A stretch of 64,000 bases of DNA from Pseudoalteromonas piscicida (GTDB taxonomy: Bacteria; Pseudomonadota; Gammaproteobacteria; Enterobacterales; Alteromonadaceae). Both the position numbers and the translations under genes were made by a program. Where the stretch lies: the NCBI RefSeq assembly GCF_000238315.3, contig NZ_CP011924.1:207501-271500 (forward strand), read 5' to 3'. Shown here piece by piece: positions 49,323 through 56,422 of this stretch (position 1 is its first letter; each line of letters starts with the position of its first letter). The notes under the pieces were generated by a model. It was not told where the DNA came from. It saw only the letters and a program-made list of their open reading frames with translations, and searched no databases.

Positions 49323-50424
49323 GCTTTTACCTCATAATGCGTCAACGCTGGAGCAGTGGTTAGCAGAGCTGCAAGCCAAGCCTCGAACTATCCGAGGAGG
49401 TTTATTAGCGGCCTTAAAACTTGAGCAGCGCAGCGATGACGAGCTAGTGGAAATCGCGCGTTATCTCTCATTGACTGAGGTCGGCTGCCTTGATTTACGC
49501 AGCGCAATTAAACGCTTATCAAGCAATAAATTGCTGCCAATTATTTACTCTCAAGTGTTTTTCTCAAGAGATGCACTTGAGCGGCTAGCGGTAAGTGTCG
49601 GACTAAGTGGGCTCTCCCTCAAGGATGATGAAGCAAGAACCCAATTGCGTGATGCTTGTGTACTGAACGATACACGGCTGCTCTTAACGAGTCTTTGGCA
49701 ACCAGAGCTTTGCCCCGAGCCTTTATTGCCTTTTTTGGCGTGGAACTACTCAGTGGATGAGTGGGATGAACATTGGCCTGTGGCGATTAAACGCCAAGTC
49801 ATTACTGATGCGTTCACGGTTCATCAGTGCAAGGGGACCCCATTTGCGCTGCAAAAAGCGCTCGATAGTCTCAATATTGAAACCGAGATCAAGGAATGGT
49901 GGCAGCAGGAAGATGGTTTGCCTGGCACTGTACAGATCTGGGCGCTTATTAATCAGAATTTGGACGACCGACAACAAGGATTGTTGACCTCCCAGATGCT
50001 CAAGCGTATTCGCCGTGTGGTAAACGCAGTGAAACGCGGTGCTATCCATGTTGATTTACAATTGGGTATTGCACTTAAAGAGCAAATTGGTGCAGCAGGT
50101 ATTGGCAAAGCGCCTTTGGGTCTGAGCAATACCCAAGTGTTGGGGTTAGGGGTAAAACCTGAGCAAGGCAAAGCCGCATTAGGGGCATGTGGCCATATAA
50201 ATCACTATGGCTATCAAATGTTAAATACCGAAGGCGCAGGCGTTTTACCTAGTGAAACGCAGGCGAGTTTAGGTGTGTTTGCGGTTGCAAAACAGCTGAA
50301 TGCACAAATGCATACCAGCCAAGGAGTGGGCATTCATCCTGATGAGTTAATGCAAGGAGTGGTACTCGCCAGTGGTATGCACCGACTTCAATATCAACAT
50401 TATCATTTACAAGGAGCGACTTAA
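49315..50424 (+). CDS. Baseplate protein I, module 6 (extended)
   Basis: gpI-like, 369 residues, the longest of the set. The gpI core is displaced to about 128-195: CPEPLLPFLAWNYSVDEWDE and KRQVITDAFTVHQCKGTPFA. About 120 extra residues precede it and may be a degenerate partial repeat of a gpI-like unit. A Gly/Ala-rich C-terminal extension follows. It overlaps J by 8 bp and the next gene by 1 bp (TAATG). Confidence 0.88.
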   Translation: MTKLLPHNASTLEQWLAELQAKPRTIRGGLLAALKLEQRSDDELVEIARYLSLTEVGCLDLRSAIKRLSSNKLLPIIYSQVFFSRDALERLAVSVGLSGLSLKDDEARTQLRDACVLNDTRLLLTSLWQPELCPEPLLPFLAWNYSVDEWDEHWPVAIKRQVITDAFTVHQCKGTPFALQKALDSLNIETEIKEWWQQEDGLPGTVQIWALINQNLDDRQQGLLTSQMLKRIRRVVNAVKRGAIHVDLQLGIALKEQIGAAGIGKAPLGLSNTQVLGLGVKPEQGKAALGACGHINHYGYQMLNTEGAGVLPSETQASLGVFAVAKQLNAQMHTSQGVGIHPDELMQGVVLASGMHRLQYQHYHLQGAT

Positions 50425-51176
50425 TGTCTGCACTAACGCTGCAGTTTACCCATGCGGGACTTGATGCCCTACTCAGCGCTCAAGCGCGAGGCTTTAAGGG
50501 ACAAATCAGCCATATGGCGTTTGGCGATGCCGCTTATACGCCATCACAAAATCAAACTGAGCTACGCAGCCTTAAAGAGCGTGTAGCTATTGCCGACAGC
50601 GACTATCAAGACGGTGAAAGTACGAGCCTTAAAATTGCAGGCAAATTCGACGCACCACTTGAATATGCCATCAGAGAAATTGGTGTTTATTTAGATAGCG
50701 GCGCAGTAGACGCAAGCGGTGAGCCAGAGCTGATTTTGCTGGGGGTTTACTCAAAAGCCAACACCACACTTGGTTACCGCACACCTGACGTCAAAGTACT
50801 ACAGTGGTTAACGTTAAGTTTGGCACAACTGCCTAGTGAGAGTATCGAGGTAAAGCTAGGAGTCGACAATCTCAATCTGATTGTTGACAAAGAGTTGGCC
50901 GAAATGACGCTAACGCAGCTAGATACCATGCATCGGCAAATCAAACAGGAATTTCGTTTGCAACAACAGGAAACAGCGCTAAGTGAGCTGAAACAATTGC
51001 TCACCAGTGAAGTGTCAAGATTAGATACAACACATGCCGCTCGGCTAGATAATCGCGTAGCAGCATTCCATGGCTTATTTAACGCAGAACTTGCCAATGT
51101 GACGACGGTACAGCTAGACACCATGAACCGCCAAACCAATCAAGAAATTAGATTAACCAATCTTGAGCATCAATAA
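50424..51176 (+). CDS. Tail collar/fibre N-terminal protein H, module 6
   Basis: DUF3751-type, 250 residues: FTHAGLDALLSAQARGFKGQ, MAFGDAAYTPSQNQTELRS and YAIREIGVYLDSG. The C-terminal 80 residues are a helical stem with two related units, LDTMHRQIKQEFRL and LDTMNRQTNQEIRL. Confidence 0.87.
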   Translation: MSALTLQFTHAGLDALLSAQARGFKGQISHMAFGDAAYTPSQNQTELRSLKERVAIADSDYQDGESTSLKIAGKFDAPLEYAIREIGVYLDSGAVDASGEPELILLGVYSKANTTLGYRTPDVKVLQWLTLSLAQLPSESIEVKLGVDNLNLIVDKELAEMTLTQLDTMHRQIKQEFRLQQQETALSELKQLLTSEVSRLDTTHAARLDNRVAAFHGLFNAELANVTTVQLDTMNRQTNQEIRLTNLEHQ

Positions 51177-51185
51177 GGAAACACT

Positions 51186-52019
51186 ATGTCAAATGACAAT
51201 TTAACCATGACGGAGCGCCTGAGTCAGGTTGCCACACGTGCCAATGCACTGTGCCAAACTGTTGAAGATCAGGTTGGGATTATTCAAAGTACGCTAGAGA
51301 ATAAAGCTGAGGAAGTAGATCAGCATATTGACTCTTCTACTGTTGAACTCACTGCAGCCACGAATGGAATGAAAGCGCAGGTAAATAGTTTTATTGATAG
51401 TCAATTTAGAGCTGAACTGCCGTTCTTCCGTATTACTAAGAATCAAGAGCTGAAAATTAATGGCTCTTTAACCCCTGGAACTAAGGGGATCCCAGATGGT
51501 TACCACTGTAGGAATAGTAATCATTACGAATGTGAAATCGTAGCCTATTCAGAGCATGGGAAGATCAAAGAAGATAAACACCCTGAAATCAGAGCTATGT
51601 ATGACCAAATTCAAGGTGGTACTCCAAAATATAATCAGCCTGATTTTGCAATCGTACGTATTAAAGCGTTAGAAGTAGATGATTATCCAGCATTTGAAAA
51701 TGCATACTCCATTTATCAAGGTGGTTTACCTTACAACAACGCATTGACCTTTGGTGGTTGGATAAAAGCTGAGTCAGGAAAGGTTCGATTTACTTATCCG
51801 TCCGATGAATTCTTAGTTCCAACAGATGACAAATGGCATGAAGTAACTCGACAATCAAATATGCCTAGTAGTGGTGGTGTGAATTACACCTTTGGTCCTC
51901 ACATTTATCTAGAAAAGGGAGCTAGCTGCCTAATTGCTTTACCTTCAGTAGTTGCAGGTAAGGTTCCAGAAAATCGATGGGGATATTTTGAAAAACCAGT
52001 ATTTGAGAGGCAACTATAA
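51186..52019 (+). CDS. Tail fibre tip protein, module 6
   Basis: 277 residues. N-terminal helical stem to about 75 (MTERLSQVATRANALCQTVE), then a region of unrecognised family with aromatic and Gly/Pro-rich stretches (GGLPYNNALTFGGWIKAESG). Tip role inferred from position. Confidence 0.72.
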   Translation: MSNDNLTMTERLSQVATRANALCQTVEDQVGIIQSTLENKAEEVDQHIDSSTVELTAATNGMKAQVNSFIDSQFRAELPFFRITKNQELKINGSLTPGTKGIPDGYHCRNSNHYECEIVAYSEHGKIKEDKHPEIRAMYDQIQGGTPKYNQPDFAIVRIKALEVDDYPAFENAYSIYQGGLPYNNALTFGGWIKAESGKVRFTYPSDEFLVPTDDKWHEVTRQSNMPSSGGVNYTFGPHIYLEKGASCLIALPSVVAGKVPENRWGYFEKPVFERQL

Positions 52020-52219
52020 TGTTAGAACAAATCGTAATGAGAAAAGATGAGCTAGGCGGAGAGCGCAGCCAATTCGACATTGATTGTGAATTAAGAGCGT
52101 ACCTTAAAAAAACGGATTGGTATGTGATAAGAGAGCTGGAAACGGGAGAAACCATTCCTGCTGATGTGAAAGAATTACGCAAGCTCGCCCGAGAAGCAAT
52201 AATCACTCCATTTAATTAA
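52019..52219 (+). CDS. Small fibre-associated protein, module 6
   Basis: 66 residues, start overlapping the tip stop by 1 bp (TAATG). Charged, helical (LGGERSQFDIDCELRAYLKK). No family recognised. It closes the multi-module block. Confidence 0.62.
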   Translation: MLEQIVMRKDELGGERSQFDIDCELRAYLKKTDWYVIRELETGETIPADVKELRKLAREAIITPFN

Positions 52220-52288
52220 CCTTCTTTCGGGCGCTTCGTCCATCTTCGGCTTTTTAATTTAGCCAATTTATAATTTGAGAGCACAACT

Positions 52289-52867
52289 ATGCATCGACAA
52301 ACCTTGATAGCTAAGGTGTTGGCGTGCCTGAGTGCCGGTCTGTCTGAGCTTGCTCAAGTTGATTTACTAAAAGCAAGCCAGCCACAACCGGATTTAACAG
52401 AGCGTGCACAGCTTACCCTTATCCCAATCGCTGAGCGACAAGCCAGTGAACTGCAAGCGAAAGGCGCCGACAAAGGCGTGACTTATGGGCCTGCGTACAA
52501 TAAAAACCTAAGCCCAAATGCACTCGACAGACGAGTGATGACTTTGCAGCTTGAACTGGCGCTTGAAGAGGCTGATGCCTCTGCGTTGATAGCGCGGTTG
52601 GATAACTTGGTCAGTGCCGCTGAGGCTTCGATTATAAAGGACGAAACGCCCGTCCCTTGGCAACACTTTATATGCGAAAAAAGCAGTTTTAGTTATAGCA
52701 ACCAAGTCAATTCAATGCTCGCTAAGGCGACGCTGACTTGGCAGTTTTATTACCAAGTTGAGTACCCCGAGGAGGCCGGTGTTGAGGTAACAGAAGTGTA
52801 TCTTGGCCCGCATGGTGGCGAGCATCGCTTAATTTACAAAACCCCAGAAGAAGGACCGATAGCGTGA
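52289..52867 (+). CDS. Putative tail completion/terminator protein
   Basis: 192 residues with no signal peptide or membrane segment. Position directly before gene V suggests a tail completion or tube-terminator protein like P2 R/S, but the family is not recognised. Segments YNKNLSPNALDRRVMTLQLE and FSYSNQVNSMLAKATLTWQF. Overlaps V by 4 bp. Confidence 0.55.
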   Translation: MHRQTLIAKVLACLSAGLSELAQVDLLKASQPQPDLTERAQLTLIPIAERQASELQAKGADKGVTYGPAYNKNLSPNALDRRVMTLQLELALEEADASALIARLDNLVSAAEASIIKDETPVPWQHFICEKSSFSYSNQVNSMLAKATLTWQFYYQVEYPEEAGVEVTEVYLGPHGGEHRLIYKTPEEGPIA

Positions 52868-53554
52868 TAGCCAATCAACATTTTTCAGACTTAGCCATGT
52901 CCGACTTACAGCAGCGTCTTACTAAGTTAATTAGCCTAGGAACGGTGCATGAAGTGGATTACGAAACGGCGACCGTCAAGGTCAAAATGGGTGATTGGAT
53001 CACGGCAAAGTTACCTTGGCTAACGGCGCAAGCTGCTCATGATATGACTTGGCAAGCACCTGAAGTTGGTGAGCAAGTGATGGTGCTATCTCCCTGTGGA
53101 GATACTTCCCAGGGAGTAGTACTTGGCAGTTTGTATAGTCAAAAATTTGCGCCAAAACAATTGGGAGTATCGCCTGAAAATCGCCCTGATGTTCATAAGG
53201 TTCAATATCAAGATGGCAGCTCAATCACGTATGACCGAAAGAGTCATCGTTATCTGATTGATATTCAAGGAGCGGATGCCACTGTGGATGTGCTTTCAGC
53301 AGGGACGCTGAATATTACAACAGCCAAAGACATCCGAGTAGAAACACAAGCTAATGCGACCGTATTGAGTGCAAAAGATGCAACTTTGAAGTGTGATGGA
53401 AGTGCTTCTGTTCAAGCGGGGGGGGGACGTCAGTGTTGAAGGGGCAAGTATTGCCTTAAATGGTGGCTCACCTTGTGTGACTACGGCACATGTATGTCAT
53501 TTTACTGGCAGTCCACATGGTGACGGCTCATCTACAGTTACAGCGGGGAAGTGA
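52864..53554 (+). pseudogene. Baseplate spike protein V, frameshifted in a G9 run
   Basis: P2 gpV-like central spike. Frame 1 runs from 52864 with the OB-fold segments ITAKLPWLTAQAAHDMTWQA, PEVGEQVMVLSPCGD and GVVLGSLYS. It then runs into nine consecutive Gs at about 53418-53426 and stops 4 codons later at 53439. With eight Gs the frame continues GGDVSVEGASIALNGG to the stop at 53552-53554. The lost tail contains HVCHFTGSPHGDG, resembling the HxH metal-binding tip of P2 gpV. Either a sequencing error in the homopolymer, slippage-based variation, or a real loss of the spike tip. Confidence 0.85.
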
Positions 53555-53555
53555 C

Positions 53556-53753
53556 ATGGCATTAGATGCAAATGCATTAGAAAACATGATCAAAGCGGAG
53601 CTTGAAGCCGAGGGTTTTGTGTTGGCAGGTGCGCATGCAGGAGCTGGCAAACTGGCTGCTGCGATTGCTAAAGCCGTAGTTGAACATATGACTCAGGCTG
53701 CGGAGGTTCCTGTATCAGGAGGCTCCAGCGCGGGAATTTACAAAGTGACTTAA
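53556..53753 (+). CDS. Small protein between V and W
   Basis: 65 residues starting MALDANALENMIKAELEAEG, one base after the V stop in its corrected frame. A longer open frame upstream belongs to the V tail in another frame. Ala-rich helical with a Gly/Ser-rich end. No function assigned; similar small genes sit next to V in other contractile tails. Confidence 0.65.
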   Translation: MALDANALENMIKAELEAEGFVLAGAHAGAGKLAAAIAKAVVEHMTQAAEVPVSGGSSAGIYKVT

Positions 53754-53762
53754 GGAGTCGTC

Positions 53763-54098
53763 ATGATAGGAATGAATGCCAAAACGGGCAAGCCGCTCGG
53801 TGGTGTTGAGCATCTAAAACAGAGTATTCGCGATATTGTGACCACACCGCTTGGCAGTCGCGTTATGCGACGCGATTATGGCTGCGGCTTATATGAGCTT
53901 GTAGATAGGCCTTTTTCTCACTCTTTGGTGGGGGATATCACTATGACCATCGCCAATGCACTGGAGAAGTGGGAACCACGCTTTCAACTTGATGGTGTTG
54001 CGGTACATCCAGCAGGTGAGGGCAAGTTGTCTATCGAAATAAAAGGATTGTATTTAATCAACGGGGAGCCTGTCACCATCGAGGGTATCCAGATCTAA
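53763..54098 (+). CDS. Baseplate wedge protein W (gp25-like)
   Basis: 111 residues, the usual length. The GPW/gp25 pattern is clear: VEHLKQSIRDIVTTPLGSRV then MRRDYGCGLYELVDRP, with a C-terminal strand IEIKGLYLINGEPV. It initiates wedge assembly and sheath attachment in contractile tails. It is single copy, unlike J and I. Confidence 0.93.
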   Translation: MIGMNAKTGKPLGGVEHLKQSIRDIVTTPLGSRVMRRDYGCGLYELVDRPFSHSLVGDITMTIANALEKWEPRFQLDGVAVHPAGEGKLSIEIKGLYLINGEPVTIEGIQI

Positions 54099-54164
54099 GT
54101 CATTTTTTATCCACCTTATCCGTAAAGGATAAGGTCAACAAACGCTAATTTTTATGAAGTTATT

Positions 54165-54199
54165 AGGGCCATACAAGGCAGCTTGTATGGCCCTTTTTA
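54165..54199 (+). terminator. Strong hairpin terminator between W and the sheath gene
   Basis: Perfect 13-bp stem AGGGCCATACAAG / CTTGTATGGCCCT with a GCAG loop and TTTTT. It separates low-copy baseplate genes from the high-copy sheath and tube genes. The sheath gene must therefore have its own promoter, or transcription must be antiterminated, or the hairpin acts in RNA stability. Confidence 0.88.
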
Positions 54200-54233
54200 T
54201 TCTCTAACTGACATGTCTTTAAAGGAGATAACT

Positions 54234-55397
54234 ATGTCAAAATTTCTACACGGTGTAGAAGTCATTGAGGCGCAATCCGGCACGCGTCCAATCAAAACAG
54301 TAAAAAGCTCAGTAATTGGTGTGATTGGTACGGCACCTAGTGCAGATCCAGAAAAGTTTCCACTTAACACACCTGTATTGGTTGCTGGTAAACGTGCTGA
54401 AGCTGCACCGTTGGGTACAGAAGGAACACTACCTGCGGCAATGGACGGTATTTTTGACCAAGCTGGTGCGGTAGTCGTTGTGGTTCGTGTCGATGGTGCT
54501 GATGAAGCGGCAATCATGTCAAACATGGTTGGCGGTGTGGCAGCAGACGGTTCTTATGAAGGTGTACAAGCTTTCCTTGGTGCTGAGTCAGTACTTGGGG
54601 TAACACCACGTATTCTTGTGGCGCCAGGTTATGCGCATCAACGCCCTGAAGGTAATCGTAACCCAGTTATCACAGAGCTTGTGAACGTGGCTGAGCGTCT
54701 TCGTGCGGTTATCATCGCAGATGGTCCAAACACCAACGATGAGGATGCAAAAACATATCGTGCAGACTTTGGTTCGCGTCGTGTGTTCGTTGTTGACCCT
54801 CATGTCAAAGTATTCCGCGATGGCAAAACAGAAGTTGAACCTGCAAGTGCACGTGTTGCGGGCATGATTGCTAAGTCGGACAACGACCGAGGCTTTTGGT
54901 GGAGCCCAAGTAATACCAATATGAACGGTATTGTGGCAACTGCACGTCCTATCGACTTCCAGCTGGGCGATGCTAACGCACGTGCGAATATGCTGAACGA
55001 AAAAGAAGTGTCGACCATTATTCGTCAAAACGGCTTTAAGCTTTGGGGTAACCATACTTGTTCTGACGACCCTAAATGGGCATTCCTGTCAGTGGTACGT
55101 ACCGCAGATATGATCAACGACTCACTACTGCGTGCGCACATGTGGGCGGTTGACCGCAATATCACCAAAACTTACATCGAAGATGTTACGCAAAGTGTGC
55201 AGTCGTACCTTGATAGCTTAAAAGCACAAGGTGCAATTCTTGGCGGTCAAATTTGGGCTGACGAAGAGTTAAACACACCGGCCAATATTCAAGCGGGTAA
55301 AGTGTATTTTAGCTTTGACTTCACGCCGCCAACACCGGCTGAGCACATCACCTTCAAGAGTATTCTAACTAACAACTACCTAGAGGAAATCGTATAA
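54234..55397 (+). CDS. Contractile tail sheath protein (P2 FI)
   Basis: 387 residues (P2 FI is 396). The start MSKFLHGVEVIEAQSGTRPI has an AAAGGAGA site; a frame 17 codons longer runs back into the terminator. Further family segments are AAMDGIFDQAGAVVVVVRVD, RGFWWSPSNTNMNGIVATAR and FWVD-like WAFLSVVRTADMINDS. It forms the sheath that contracts to drive the tube. Stop and the next start overlap as TAATG. Confidence 0.96.
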   Translation: MSKFLHGVEVIEAQSGTRPIKTVKSSVIGVIGTAPSADPEKFPLNTPVLVAGKRAEAAPLGTEGTLPAAMDGIFDQAGAVVVVVRVDGADEAAIMSNMVGGVAADGSYEGVQAFLGAESVLGVTPRILVAPGYAHQRPEGNRNPVITELVNVAERLRAVIIADGPNTNDEDAKTYRADFGSRRVFVVDPHVKVFRDGKTEVEPASARVAGMIAKSDNDRGFWWSPSNTNMNGIVATARPIDFQLGDANARANMLNEKEVSTIIRQNGFKLWGNHTCSDDPKWAFLSVVRTADMINDSLLRAHMWAVDRNITKTYIEDVTQSVQSYLDSLKAQGAILGGQIWADEELNTPANIQAGKVYFSFDFTPPTPAEHITFKSILTNNYLEEIV

Positions 55398-55906
55398 TGG
55401 CAATCTCTCCAAAAATTCTTAAAAAATTCAAGCTGTTTGTAGACGGTAAAGGCTATCTAGGTATCGCTGATGAAATCCAGCTACCAAAAGTAACCGTAAA
55501 AACTCGCGAAGTGACGTCGGGTTTTCAAGCGCCGGTTGAGCTTGATGTTGGCCAACTTGAAAAGCTAGAAGGCACAATCACGTTACTTGAATACAACGCT
55601 GACATGATGAAGCTACTTGGCGATTGGAGCGGTGCGACAACGCCATTAACGGCTCGTGGTGCAATCCAAGCGCAAGGCGAAGCGCCAGTACCTGTAGTGG
55701 TAACGCTTGAAGGCTTCTTCAAAGAAGTGGATATGGGCAGCTGGAAAGATGGCGAAGAAGCTAAGCTAACGCTGCAATATGCAATTCAGAAGTACAAGCT
55801 ACAGATCGGTCAAGATGTGATTTACGAAATTGACCTATACAACGACGTTCGTACCGTTAATGGTAAGGACCAAATGGCAGCACTTCGCGCAGCAATCGGA
55901 GCTTAA
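55397..55906 (+). CDS. Tail tube protein (P2 FII)
   Basis: 169 residues (P2 FII is 172). It starts MAISPKILKKFKLFVDGKGY and contains LPKVTVKTREVTSGFQAPVE and ALRAAIG near the end, typical of P2-type tubes. It polymerises as the inner tube under the sheath. It overlaps the sheath stop by one base. Confidence 0.95.
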   Translation: MAISPKILKKFKLFVDGKGYLGIADEIQLPKVTVKTREVTSGFQAPVELDVGQLEKLEGTITLLEYNADMMKLLGDWSGATTPLTARGAIQAQGEAPVPVVVTLEGFFKEVDMGSWKDGEEAKLTLQYAIQKYKLQIGQDVIYEIDLYNDVRTVNGKDQMAALRAAIGA

Positions 55907-55909
55907 TCC

Positions 55910-56167
55910 ATGAAAGAAATCATTACCTTAGCATTCCCAATTACGGTCGATGGGCATGAGTATGCAGAACTGACAATGAGACGACCAAAAGTACGCGATC
56001 GGTTAATGGTGGATAGAGCGGATATCAGCGAGTCTGAAAGCGAAATTCGTTATTTCTCGCACTTATGCGAAGTTTCTCCAGATATCATCGAAGAGCTTGA
56101 TTGGAGTGATTTTGTGAAGCTGCGAGAAACGCTACAAGCTTTTCTCGTGTCCCGCCAAAGCGCTTAA
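55910..56167 (+). CDS. Tail assembly chaperone E
   Basis: 85 residues, P2 gpE-like: ITVDGHEYAELTMRRPKVRD then LCEVSPDIIEELDWSDFVKL. It lies between tube and tape measure, as in P2. The following frame (E') is in the -1 register relative to E, compatible with the E/E+E' frameshift of P2. Confidence 0.88.
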   Translation: MKEIITLAFPITVDGHEYAELTMRRPKVRDRLMVDRADISESESEIRYFSHLCEVSPDIIEELDWSDFVKLRETLQAFLVSRQSA

Positions 56168-56172
56168 AAGCC

Positions 56173-56298
56173 ATGGTTATCGCTCTGGCCAAATATACTG
56201 GCTGGGGCTTGGCCGAACTCAACGCGCTGACCGAAGACGAACTCATCGAGTGGTTTGAAGCAGCGCTTGATTACAAACAAGCGACAGAAGCGGGCTAA
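56173..56298 (+). CDS. Tail assembly chaperone E' (GpE family)
   Basis: 41 residues, MVIALAKYTGWGLAELNALT then EDELIEWFEAALDY, the GpE-family pattern. In P2, E' is made only as an E+E' fusion by -1 frameshift. Here E' is in the -1 frame, and that frame is open back through the end of E. A possible slip site is CTTTTC at 56139-56144, weaker than the P2 T6G. An independent ATG is present but with no good ribosome site. Confidence 0.82.
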   Translation: MVIALAKYTGWGLAELNALTEDELIEWFEAALDYKQATEAG

Positions 56299-56313
56299 AC
56301 CGATGACCGCAAC

Positions 56314-56390
56314 CGCCCCTTAACCCTTTAAGGGGCGCATTTCCATACTTTTAGACGCTTTAGCTTAGGCCTCAGCTTAAGCTAAAGCGT
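56314..56390 (+). other. Two strong hairpins between E' and the tape measure gene
   Basis: Hairpin 1: CGCCCCTTAA / TTAAGGGGCG at 56314-56337, 4-nt loop. Hairpin 2: a perfect 13-bp stem ACGCTTTAGCTTA / TAAGCTAAAGCGT at 56355-56390, 10-nt loop, followed by an interrupted T-rich stretch. Possible attenuators or mRNA end protectors. Confidence 0.8.
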
Positions 56391-56422
56391 TTCACTTTTC
56401 TCTATTTTCCTCAGGTAACGCC

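Noticed and set aside
18538..52219. Fibre switching by DNA inversion.
   Set aside because: No invertase gene and no inverted crossover sites found among the fibre genes; all repeats seen there are direct.
54588..55055. 155-codon frame antisense to the sheath gene.
   Set aside because: Shadow of a strongly codon-biased gene; no start signal or family pattern.
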